Shown here piece by piece: positions 1 through 10,600 of a stretch of DNA of 64,000 nt. Made by a program: the position numbers and the translations under genes. Numbering within the stretch: the first letter of the stretch is position 1; each line of letters opens with the position of its first letter. The DNA lies in contig JAYKAV010002662.1 in the NCBI GenBank assembly GCA_035582835.1, positions 3,111,992 through 3,175,991 of the forward strand. The letters run 5' to 3'. Source of the stretch: Phoebastria nigripes. Taxonomy: Eukaryota > Chordata > Aves > Procellariiformes > Diomedeidae. The notes under the pieces were generated by a model. The model was not told where the DNA came from. It made no database searches and saw only the letters and a list, made by a program, of their open reading frames with translations.

Positions 1-178
1 TCAGCTTTTTAATCATATAGATTTTTTTTCATGCTAAAATAAGGAGTAAATTTACAAGTAACTCCACAGCTCTTGGGTTCTGTATAGACCAACTAGAATA
101 CTTACTTTCTAGTTTGTTTTCATCATTTATTGAAACCAAGTTTATGACATTTCCAAAACTTACATTTTAGACACACTG

Positions 179-503
179 TGTCCTGGTTTCGTCTGGGTGT
201 TAATTTTCTTCCTAGTAGCTGGTATAGTGCTGTGTTTTGGATTTAGTATGAGAATAATTTTGATAACACACTGATGTTTTAGTTGTTGCTAATGAGTGCT
301 TACACTAAGTCAAGGACTTTTCAGCTTCCCATGCTCTGCCAGGTGCACAAGAAGCTGGGAGGGGGCACAGCCAAGACAGCTGATCCAAACTAGCCAAAGG
401 GATATTCCATACCATATGACATCATGCTCAGTATATAAACTGGAGGGAGGGTGAGCGAGCGGCTGTGTGGTGCTTGGTTGCCGACTGGGGTTAAATCACA
501 ACA
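179..503 (+). mobile_element. Solo ERV LTR with 5-bp target-site duplication
   Basis: It begins TGTCCTGG and ends TCACAACA (TG...CA ends), flanked by CACTG at both 174-178 and 504-508, a perfect 5-bp target-site duplication. A TATA-like GTATATAAAC lies at about 431-440. The sequence matches an LTR I remember as abundant in bird genomes and associate with ERVL-type elements; the family name is not certain. Compared with that memory, the part between the TATA region and the last ~50 bp (poly-A signal and U5) is missing, so this copy looks internally deleted. No retroviral coding sequence is present. Confidence 0.8.
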
Positions 504-1699
504 CACTGCTTTTGATAGCCTACCCTAACACACTTCTCTGGTAAATCACAAGTTAGTAATGCAACAAAGAGTATGTTGCTGATGGGGATTTTTTTTGTTT
601 TGCTTTGGATTTACCTACAAATCCTAAGAGAGGTCAGGTGTCCTTGTTTGCAGTGATACATAATTGCCCAATAAGAAACTGTGTTTGGCCACAAGTGGCC
701 AAAAGTGGTCTAATCTAAATAGATAAAATAGACACAGGTTGTGGGGCTAAGAATTTTATCAACACACTGTATATAACAGATGAAGACATCAAGCAATAAA
801 CCTAGACTTATGGAGGGAGCCTTGACGGACAGTCATGTCTCCTAATTCTTGTCCTCTTAGCTGTAAGAATATAATTTCTCTTCAGTTTCTCACATACACA
901 TAATAACCTAGGAAACACAACTACTATTGAATGTCACATATTCTCCTTTGAAAAAACAATACAAAGATGAGGTATACTTCTAATATATCTTAGGCCTCTA
1001 AAAAAGAAGAATGATTTAGAGTAGAAGTTTCTAAATGGTTGTCTGGTTGTTTATGATGGTTTTAAAGTTGTGAAATTTTTTTAGGATGGGTTACAGAAAC
1101 AGCAGACAAGAATGACAAATTGGAGAGGGGGCCGGAAGAAAAAGGGGTACAAGCCCTGCGATTCTACAAGAGATAGTAAAGTCGCTACAAAGAAGCAGGA
1201 ACTGCCCCCAGTTGGTATGAATCAGCATAATTTTGTAAAACCAATGGGAAAAATAGAGCTAAAATGAAACTATGAATATTAGTGGATAATCATCTTTTGC
1301 TTGTTACACATACTTCCTTTTTATGCTTTNCTCAGTCCTAGGAAAGTAAAAACCCCATCCCTGAGAATGCAGAAAATGCATACACTGTAGTATGAAAAAA
1401 AAAAAGGCTCAGCATCCTGTTGTACAATAGGTATGGGGCTAGAGGCTGAGGTATCTTTTGATGAAAGATACTGAGAAGATTATACCTGCTATGAAAAAGA
1501 ATTACAAAAAGGATACCTGTACAACAGAAGTGCCACAACTCAGGCTTGGAGTCTTTGTCTCAGTCTGAACTCTATCTAACTTCTGTTTACATGACATAAC
1601 TAAAGGTTTTGGTTTCCATGCTTCAGGAAGTCTGAATCTATCTCACATACTTACCTATGAAAATTACATTTCAGACCTTTTCATCAAAACAGGAAGACA

Positions 1700-1850
1700 G
1701 AGTGATGCAACAGAGTGAGCACTGAAGGTCTCGGTTCTATTTTTCTCTCTGCCACTGCTCTGTTGGATGACCTGGAACAAACAACTTCATCTTTCTGTGC
1801 TTTAACTTCCACATCTGTAAAAAGAAGATAATGAGACTGACCTCCTCTGC
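1700..1850 (+). repeat. MIR SINE relic
   Basis: The order of blocks follows MIR: AGTGAGCACTG, CTCTGCCACTGCTCTGTTGGATGACCT, then ACTTCATCTTTCTGTGCTTTAACTTCC and ACATCTGTAAAAAGAAGATAATGAGA. These match the MIR core and its 3' part (TGTGTGACCTTGGGC... CATCTGTAAAATGGGGATAAT) with many substitutions, as expected for an old amniote insertion. Confidence 0.75.
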
Positions 1851-3615
1851 AAATGAACTTTTTTCCTCCTCTTATCAGGGAGTAGAAATGAATATGGAAG
1901 GAAACTCTTGGTAGAGTTCTAATATAATTCATTGGGGAAAAGCCAATTCAATGATGAGATTTCTGGGGTTTATGGGATTGTTTTCATTCTCAAAACTTTG
2001 CAAAACAGTCCAAAGTGGAAAAGAAATCAGCCCAGGCTGGCCCAGACCCCAAGCCTGTGAAGTGATCTGAGCACAGTTGAGCAACACTGGACAGAACGTT
2101 TAGCCAATTACCTCCCTCCACAGATTCCAAGGAATGTTTTATTTCAATAAAAAGAAATGACAGAAAATGTAACATCTCGCTCCCAGATCTTAAGAGTGAG
2201 AACTTCTGAATACCAAAAACAGACGGAATTTTGTCAGCAACATTTCAAAGCTAAAACACAACTTTTCCACAGTTCTGGAGAGAGTCTACAGAAAATATCA
2301 GAAGAGAGGTGTTAAGAAGTACAGAAAAATAACACAGATCGGACTGAAAATTGAAGGAAAAAAGTTGAAGGGAATTGAATAGAGCATGACAATACTATTC
2401 TTCTGTGTATGCTCAGTGCTGCAATTCCTTGCTGAGACAAAAAAAGGCAAGATCCTTAGATCTGTGAATTCTCCCAAGCACTGTCACTCGCACAACTGGC
2501 TTCTTCCTCATGTTCCTGCAGATTTTAGGGACACATTACATATGCTCATCATTCCGCCCACAACTTCTTTCTTGCTTCATTAGCATGGGTTAATGTTAAT
2601 ATATTTAGCTGGTTGGTAGATCTTATCTGTGTCCCGTGTATGGGAAAAGGGAGAGGGCCTGCCCATTATATCATATTAGGTTTGTTCTTGTCTCTGTCTC
2701 GTCTTGAAGAGCAGGACATTTGAGAGATACAGACACTCTGTGTTAACAGCAGTGATGCTAGGAGGGAGTCTTTATTATTTATTGTACTATCAAGGCATTC
2801 TGTCAATAAATATAAAATGGGAACACTGCTGCAGTAGCACAACTGGTGACCAATGCAGCTTTAAAAGCATAAACTCTCCTTCATAGCTTGTTTTAAGATA
2901 TCCAAAAAACAAAGTCAGAGCTTGCTGACTTGTTTACTTGTTTTGTTAAAACTTTCATCAGCCCAAGAGGACAGCATTAGTGCTAAAAGTTTTGTCTTTC
3001 CAACTAGAAAATGTAAATAATTTGAAGTGCAAGAGATTGAGGAAAAAACTGATTCTGCTTTGCAAAACTCATCTAATTATCATCTGGCTTTTCTAGTTAC
3101 CTTTCTTTCTAATTCCTTTGGCCTGAATCTTAGCCCAAATTCTTCTCAGGCAAGCTCTGCTACTCTAACAAGATCTAACTGGTCTGATTCACAGAAGGGT
3201 GTAAAGCCTGTCACCAACCAAATTAGTTTTGATTTACCTTTGTGAAAAAAATCCCTTTCAGTTACAGGATCTAATGGCTTAAGAATTCTGGTGGCTTCAT
3301 CAGCAGTATCTGTGGTTGCCCCAGAACTCTTGACCATCGGGTATCTTCCAGGCTTAGGGAGTTATGAAGCTGTGTTCGAAGTGTCACTACACATCACTGC
3401 ACCACTATACAATGCACCGTGAATCTAAACCTTCACACAATCCTCATTATCAATAAATCTGAGTATCTTAAGAAGGTTTTTCATACATAATCTCCTGTAT
3501 TCTTCCCCTAAATCAATCCCAGCTGAATCAAGTCGGTGGTCTGACTAGCTAAGGAAACTTAAGGAAATAGCATTAAAAAGCTAAGTAATATGCCCTCGGG
3601 TACAGCCTGGCAAAA

Positions 3616-4090
3616 CCTGTAAATTTTGACACCTACACTGAAGTGTCCCCATGCAGATGTCTTCATTTGAATAGAAGTTCCTCCTACAGTCAATACAGTT
3701 AATGAAGCTGAGAGCTATTCAGCTGTTCAAAATACACTGATATATCTACGTTAAGGTGATCTGAACAGCTTGCTGTATCAACTATGAGCAGGGTTCAGCT
3801 TGCTAACCACAGGTGCTTAGTGACAACTGTGATGGTCTGAGATATCAAAGACTCCCACGTGAGACTTCAGATATGACAGGCTTTTTAGGAGACCCGCTGC
3901 TTCTTGGAGCAGGAGGCCAGGCAGAAAACTCCACAATGCCTAAAATGGCATTTGATGCCTGCATTTATGTAACTAAATTCCACATTAGTTCTCTACTGAC
4001 TATAAAGGGAGCTTAGACATCTGGTTCACATGGAGACACCTACACACTGAAACCCAAATTTAGAAGTCTTAATCTGCTGGCTGAATCCAC
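3616..4090 (+). repeat. Interspersed TIR repeat, copy A (longer, diverged)
   Basis: The right end (about 4055-4090) has the shared AATTTAGAAGTCTTAATCTG...GGCTGAATCC, and an internal stretch AGTCAATACAGTTAATGAAG...TTCAGCTG matches copy B at about 30011-30045. The left end is uncertain. It is more diverged and longer than copies B and C, so it may contain an extra insertion. Confidence 0.45.
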
Positions 4091-6649
4091 CCCTTTACTT
4101 GGAGATTTCCTGAGCTGGCAGCTGCATTAACATTATGTTTAAGAGGCCTCAATGGACATTTTTTCTATTTCCATTTCTAATCCACTCATGAACACATTCA
4201 TACTTTTGGCCTCTACAATACACTTGCAGCAATTCACAATTGTAACTCAAGAAAAAACATACTTTCTTTTGTTTCTTTTAAATTTACTGCCCGGAAATTT
4301 CACTCAGGACACCTAAATCTTGTGCTATAAGAAACACAGAATTCACTTTCTCTATGACAATAGATTTTTATGCCATTATCACATTCCTTCATAGTCCTTT
4401 TCCAAGTTAAACCATTCGAGTATATTTAACAACTCCGGTGTTTTTTTTTAAGGAAGCAATTCCATACCTCTGATCAGCTCGTTGCTTTTCTCTGTACCTT
4501 TCTTGGTGCTTTAGGGAGAATTCCACACAATATTCAAGATGTACAAGCACTTTGGGTTTTACAACAGTATCCCGTCTTATTCTTTATTCCTGTCCTAACA
4601 TACCTAACATCCTTTTTGCCTTTTCACCTACTACAAAGCACAGAACTGACGTTTTCAATAGACTAGCCACAACAGCTCCATGGATTCTTTCCTGAGTGCT
4701 CCTAATGAATTTAAGGATATGTGGGATGAACTTGTTCTACAGGCTTTTCCTCAGTAGTGGGTAACAGTCTCTCTCTTCTATTCAGACATCTATTTTTGCA
4801 AAGCTATTTAGAATATAATCTCTTCGAGATCTCTGCCCACTGTCAAATTTGATGAATATGGTCCAAGATTTCAAAAGTATTTGAGAAGAGAGAGCAGATC
4901 AGATAAACCCCTATGCATATTCTGAGTTGTCATTTGACCTTCTTTCTTTTGGAAAGCAGGCAAAAAAAAAAAAAATATATGCAGCAAAAGTAACAGTAGG
5001 AAGGAAAAGTCTGAGAGCAACCAGATAAGCGTCCTGCTTCCTCAAGTACTCCAAATAAACTGTCCAGCACTTACAAGGGCTTGTTTACTCCATTCAAAAC
5101 CATAATCACATAGAAACTCTACTAGGGGATGTGCAGACTCTGACTTCAGTCATGGACAGCCCATAGGCAAACTATTATAAAAGGAAACCACTGAAACAAA
5201 TGCAAGTTCTCCCAGTTATTGAAAGAACAGTTGGACTTTCCTCCAGTCTTCTCTATCACAGCTGGCCAACGAGCTCTACACATTAGCTGGAGAAATTTGT
5301 TCTGAACGATTTGGATTTAGAAAAATAATATACATTAATTCTGTTTGGGTTTGGGGATATTTGCCTCGTTTTTCACAAAGTAGAAGAGCCAATCTAAGAA
5401 ATCAGATAGGACTTAAAGAATATCTTTTGTAGCTCAGAGTGTCCCTTTCTCCTGTGTCATTTCTGTGTCTAAGACATGTCAACAACAGGAACATTTAATA
5501 AATGAAATTGCAGTGCTTGAGTACACATGGATCCCAAATTCTGACGACAGCCCATATTGACAGAGGATTACTTTGGGTTGGGATTTCTTACCAGCACTTT
5601 TACATGAGTTCTTGTCCCTTGCTGTGAGCACATAGGAAGTGGGTCAATTAGTTAACACTAATGAGTTATCATAGAGTATATTAAGCAATTGGGCTGGGGA
5701 GATTATCATTATCAGGGATTCTGAGAAATGAAACACGTCTCAAAGACCTTACAGTAAATGACGCTAAAAAGTAGCAGTTTATTAATTCTGTTAATAAAAT
5801 GATAATCCAAGCACCAGGGAAACTCTTTTTGATAAGAACTAAAATAGCTATTTGGGTAGATTAAATACCTGGAATTACAAGGTAGTCCAGAACTGGACAA
5901 ATTAGAAGGACTTCAAGGATAATGGTTTGCAGAAAGCAGATAGCATATGTGCTGAGGTTGCTTTTACCTAAAAGAGCTTAACACACACCTCCAGTCCTCA
6001 GGCTAAATTATTATGAGAGAGAGATCAAAGCTGCATATTAGCTATTATGAAACAGGAATTATGAAAAGCTGGCTGATAGCCACATAGTCACCATTCCTAT
6101 CTCATTTAACTGCACACATTACTTTCATCTTGATCTCTGCTACCTCCTTGACATCCACCTGCTAACCCCTCCACAGACTGTCACTCCTTTTTCTCTCATT
6201 GCAGCTTCTGACTATATAGTGCCTTTTTGGCCCCTGTACTTTAATGCTGTAGCTACAGCTTTTTGACAAGTTCTGTATTCTGCTCTATTTGTGTTATTAT
6301 AAAGCACCTTGCCATAATCTCTGTACACCAGGGGCAATATACACCAAAGAATGGACTTGGGTGTGTCAACCCTGTTTGATTTCCACTTTACTAAAACAAA
6401 ATCTGCCATCTTCAAAGTGTCATTCAGCAGCTCAAGTTCTGTATCTGGGTATTCACAAAAAAGCTCCCAGTCCTGACTATGCTGAGCCAATCTCACACTT
6501 AGTTCGTTCTTAAACCTCACCAGGGTTTACAAACCCAACATGCCTTCCAGTTTCACCCCTCCCCTCCCCTGTTCCTGAAAGGACACCTGCCAAGTCAGGT
6601 CCCGCATGAAGATGGATCAATGGTGAAGCTACCCCACCACCCTTTTGTC

Positions 6650-6722
6650 TCGTAAGTCAGTGGTTAGATCGCTTACTCTGGATATGAAAGATCTGAGGAT
6701 TCAACACACCTCTCCACCTGTG
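6650..6722 (+). repeat. tRNA-like SINE relic
   Basis: AGTGGTTAGATCGCTTACTCTGG resembles a tRNA A-box arm and GAGGATTCAAC a decayed B box, at tRNA spacing. The block matches a remembered reptile/bird tRNA-derived repeat (AGTGGTTAGGGC..CACCTGGGATGTGG..AGGTTCAA). It is not a functional tRNA, since no clean acceptor or anticodon stem forms. Confidence 0.45.
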
Positions 6723-7310
6723 AGGGCGTCAACTCTTGTCGCTATAGATGCACATTAACTGCCAAGCTCAGGTTATTTTAGGGTAGTTGTGCTTCATTTC
6801 CCTTAGCTATCTCCCCTTCCCGCTGAACTGAAGAAACCAGTCCCCCACATTCCAGACAGCTACTCGAACTGCACGGTGAGGAAAACATTGCTAGTTGGCC
6901 CAGACATCCTCCATCAGCCTAACCTACACCTCTTTTCTCCCCTTCAAAGCTCCTGGACAAGTACTTCCAGGGGCCATTTAAGACCATAAAGCCCAAAGCA
7001 GACACCTCCTTGAGGGACTGGAAAGGGCTTTAGTCTTCAGAGAGAGCTGCAAGGAAACTCCTTGCAAGCCTAGGGGCTAGTTCCCGGTGGGATGGGCAGA
7101 TGCACAGCAACTCTGAGGGGAGAGGGGGGTTGAAGGCCGCACATCCACAGCCCTCCGGCCCTGAATCCCCCCATAGCTTCATGGCCGTGCACCGCTCAGC
7201 AAAAGGGGGCCGGGCAGGAGCCCCGCAGCCCCACCACTCTCCCCCCCTCAGAGCTCGCCATCTTCTCAGGCCCACCCGATCCCGCCTGTCATGGCGGCCG
7301 CGCCCCAGCC

Positions 7311-7319
7311 TCACGTGAC
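7311..7319 (+). promoter_or_regulatory. E-box TCACGTGAC (MiT/TFE or USF type)
   Basis: TCACGTGA is a perfect 8-bp palindrome, and with the next C it fits the core of the CLEAR/M-box motif bound by TFEB, TFE3, MITF and USF factors. It sits in the CpG island about 48 bp upstream of a second CACGTG. Binding is inferred from the motif only. Confidence 0.5.
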
Positions 7320-7358
7320 GGCGCCGGCCGGGGAGGGAGGGGGAGGAGGCGGGAGCGG

Positions 7359-7367
7359 TCACGTGGC
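7359..7367 (+). promoter_or_regulatory. E-box overlapping a Golgi-stress-element-like ACGTGGC
   Basis: TCACGTGGC contains both CACGTG and ACGTGGC (7361-7367). ACGTGGC is the published consensus of the Golgi apparatus stress response element bound by TFE3, found at promoters of Golgi glycosylation genes. Its place just upstream of a Golgi glycosyltransferase first exon fits that role. It could equally be an ordinary USF/MYC E-box. Confidence 0.45.
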
Positions 7368-7379
7368 GCCAACGCCGCG

Positions 7380-7474
7380 CGCGAGCGGTGCGCGCCACCG
7401 CCGCTGCCGCCGAGGGCACGGGGCGGGCGGAGGGGCGATGCCACCGCCGCGTCCCGCCGGCCGCCGCCGCTGCG
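7380..7474 (+). other. GALNT11: GALNT11 exon 1, 5' untranslated (start approximate)
   Basis: The 3' boundary is set by a strong donor: GCG followed by GTGAGT at 7475-7480, inside the CpG island. The 5' boundary is a guess. The exon is taken as noncoding because the GALNT11 start codon lies in the next exon at 24314. The ATG at 7438 opens a short reading frame that runs into intron 1 and is not needed to explain the gene. Confidence 0.6.
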
Positions 7475-7590
7475 GTGAGTGCGGGTCCGCCCCCGCCGCT
7501 CCGGGGCTGTGAGGGACAGGGTCGGTGGTGGCGGTGGCGGTGTGAGGGGAGGCGAGGCGAGGCGGCCCCGGCGGGGGAACCGGCGCCGGT

Positions 7591-7677
7591 GTGAGGAGCC
7601 GCCCCGAGGGGTGAGGGACGGGGTTGGCAGCAGTGTGAGGGGCAGCCCCGGGGCGTGAGGGACGGGGTCGGCGGCGG
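7591..7677 (+). repeat. GC-rich minisatellite, about 2 x 44 bp
   Basis: Two imperfect units start with GTGAGG at 7591 and 7635, and each continues through a CCCCG tract into GTGAGGGACGGGGT. A degenerate earlier GTGAGGGACAGGGT at about 7511 suggests the array once began further upstream. It lies just inside intron 1, on the downstream half of the CpG island. Confidence 0.6.
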
Positions 7678-10600
7678 TATCAGGCCGCCCCCGGCCGTCT
7701 TCCCGCCTGCCCTGAGGGACGCGGCGGAGCCTCTCCTGGGGGCAGCGATTCCTGTTTCCTGCCGCCGCTGCCCGGGGCGGCCAGAGGCCGGGGTCAGATT
7801 CAGGGCTTCCCCCTTTCTGGCTAAAATGAACGGTGTGAGCTTACAGCGGGGAGGCCACGCTTGGTTGGGTCGCTGGGTGAGCCAGCCGCATGGTGAGGGC
7901 TGTTAGTTTAACCTGACCAACAGCACTCCCCCGGGGAGAGACGGTGGGGCCGGTGTGGGTTGTGCTACATAGGATGGAAGACAACGTAATTATTATTTTT
8001 TTAGTCTTTAAATGCATGTGAAGGAGCAGCAGCAGCAGCCCGCCAGCAGGTAGGCGGAAGCTGTGCAACTGTCAGCCCCAAATGTGGGGATCCGTACGTG
8101 TTAGTTTTGCTGGCACTGCTCCTTTCATTGATTCGTTTGCAGGGCGAGGGCAGGCGTTGCTTTTTGGAGGGCTGTTTGACCCTGTGGTGTATTAAAGCTT
8201 TCTTATCTTTATGACTGGGAAATTTATTTTTAAACGGTTTCTCCTTTTTTGTTCCTGTGGTTTTCAGTATATACTTTGCAACATTGAGGCTCCCTTTTCC
8301 TCTTAGCAAATATGTGTTAGGCTACAGACCAGCCACGTAGAATTTCTCATTAGTTCCCATTGCCATGTGGGGCTTTTTTTGTGTGTTAAAGCTTATAAGG
8401 AAGGCTGCAACAGAAAATGCTGATAGCAAATTAACTGTCTCCAAGTTACTTGCAAGGCAAAAGAAAGGTGGTCTGGTCCCTTGTTTGCATGAAAACAGAC
8501 CGAGCTGAGCAAGTAACCAAAAGCTCTGTGCTCCTGGTAGCAGGGGGCTTAGCAGGTCGGACCCTTTTCTGCTGTAGTGTGGCACTGGAAGCAAACACTG
8601 CGTTCAGAAGCTGCCTTTCCAGATAGCTGCTTCACCTTCATTCGCTTCTTCATAGGTGTCAGCCTTAAAACTGCCATTGAGACTAATTGAAACGCTGATG
8701 CTGTCTAGTACAGCATCTCTGCCAAACTGTATCCTGACTTCTTTTCAATATCAGTTGCAGGGCAGCTGCAGTAGACCTTNCAGAACTTTATTGTATAACT
8801 AGATATAAAGTGCAGCCCCTATTCTTCAAAGAAAAAAAAAAATCTTATGACCTGGCTTTGTTGCTGCTCTGTAAAGGATCTGTACTTTATCTCTTTGGTC
8901 TAGTGTATTTGGAGTATTGCTTTCTGTTTGAAGAAATGGTGAAATCTCTTAATGCCAGTACAGTAATTATGCAGGTGGGCAGGATCATCAGCACTCTGCT
9001 AATATGCTTTTTTTTTTTTCTGGAAAATGTATTTCAACATCAGATCAAATCCCTTCTGTCCTTACTTAGAAGGAGTAGTCTGTAAGTGACATTAAATATT
9101 CTTGAATACTTTCTGATCTAGCATCTACTTGTTTTGGTTTTTTTTTTTTTTTTTTTTTCTTTCATATGGATCTCATCTTATTAGGAAACTGCTCCCAGAC
9201 ATCTCTGATTAGCTTAAGCTGATCCAAGTGCAGGCTGTGCCCAGGAAAGGATGGTACCAACCTCTCCCTGACAGTATGTTTCTGCCCTGCTACCCCGTGG
9301 AGAACCTCTGCATATGTGAAATTGTCCTGCTAGGATTCCTAGACCTCATTTTAGAACAGCATAAAGGTCCAGGTGGTTCCAGATAAGAGGCTTTTGATTA
9401 ACAAGCAATTGGCCTCCCCCAGTATAACTGTCTCTGAAGAACTGCATGCCTTCTGCATAAGCTTTTCCTCATCTCTGGGTAAGATAAGCTCCTGCAGAGT
9501 TTTAGGAGCTCTTCTGCAGCAGGGAAGGAAAGAAATAACACTGCAGCTCTAATGAGCCTTCATCTCTCAGCCTCAGATGAGGAAGCCAGCAGGCTACGTA
9601 CATGTGTTCTGGTTTAAGAGATTCTGACTGCAGATTTCAGGGCCTGTTGCCTGTCTTCTGCTATCTAATCACTTTGTCTCAGAGGATGCAAATCAATACT
9701 CCATTATACGTAGGAGTAAAATGGCAAGAGTTCCTGATAAGCTACTGTGTGACAGTAGTTTATGAGAATGGGTGAATCTGTTAATCCTTTTCATAGTGAT
9801 GTAAAATAGCAGTATGTGTGAGTCAAGCTTTTTAGGAGGAAGAAAGCCCTGAAACAGCATGGCAAGGGAAATAAAGATGAATTATTAGTATTTTGAAAAT
9901 TTGTCTATACAGTACATGCCTCCTGATAGTAAATGCTAGAGAAACAAAAGTTTTAGTGGTAGTTATAGGGCATGTGTGTGGAGCAGGGCAGACTGTGGGT
10001 CAAATGGATGAGGTTAGAAGTATCTGAGCAGACAGTAAAAACAGGGATTTCAGATCTTCTAACAAGAAAGAATAGGGTACTGTGGGGGTGAAAAGAACAG
10101 AGGGAGGATCATTCTTACCTTAGTTACATTACCTTGGAAGGTACTGTAAAAAGGTTGCAGTCTGAGCAGCTGGCAGGCTGAGTTTGGCAGTGTGGCAGCT
10201 GTGTTGATTACTGAAGCAGAGAAGTAAGGGGGGACTCCAGCTGAAGGGAAAAGGTAAAGTTTTGAAAAAATACAATCATTCCTTTCTGTGACAGTTCAGT
10301 TTATCGACTTCCTAAACAGTACCATCTGTCTGGCAAGGCAATACTACAGTTACAGGTATCCCTAAAATCAAGTAATTTTCTTTAGTACCATGCATTTTAG
10401 AGACGTGCTGCAATACAACTCTGTTACTTGCTGTTGAAGAGCAAAAGTATGCTCACACAGTTCAAGTGCAGAATTCTTTTTTTTTTTTTCTTTCTCAAAA
10501 AATATTACAGAGGTGAAGTCTGTTTCAATCCCTGTTAGAGTGTGGGAGGTAGATAAACTGTCTTGATCCTTATCTAAGGTTTCTTTTCAAAACATATGGT

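Larger units (their letters stand above)
504..7089. other. Intergenic region upstream of GALNT11
   Basis: AT-rich noncoding DNA with no supported gene; reading frames here are short and overlap on both strands. It holds a MIR relic (1700-1850), one copy of a TIR-bearing repeat (about 3616-4090) and a tRNA-like SINE relic (6650-6722). Human gene order predicts PRKAG2 further upstream, but none of its exons is seen. Confidence 0.6.
7090..7860 (+). promoter_or_regulatory. GALNT11: CpG-island promoter of GALNT11
   Basis: A sharply GC- and CpG-rich block in otherwise AT-rich sequence, with no TATA box. It holds GC-box-like GGGCGGG near 7421, a YY1-like ATGGCGGCC at 7291-7299, and two CACGTG E-boxes at 7312-7317 and 7360-7365. 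This is the usual form of a broadly expressed vertebrate promoter. It lies directly upstream of a strong splice donor (7475), which fits a noncoding first exon. The exact start site cannot be set from sequence; about 7370-7440 is my estimate. Confidence 0.8.

Noticed and set aside
6212..6520. 102-codon minus-strand reading frame upstream of the promoter
   Set aside because: No domain or homology recognised, and a + strand frame overlaps most of it.
7030..7419. 129-codon minus-strand reading frame in the CpG island, as if a divergent gene
   Set aside because: It is Arg/Ala/Pro-rich as expected from GC-rich DNA read in any frame, has no known domain, and overlaps other GC-driven frames on the + strand.
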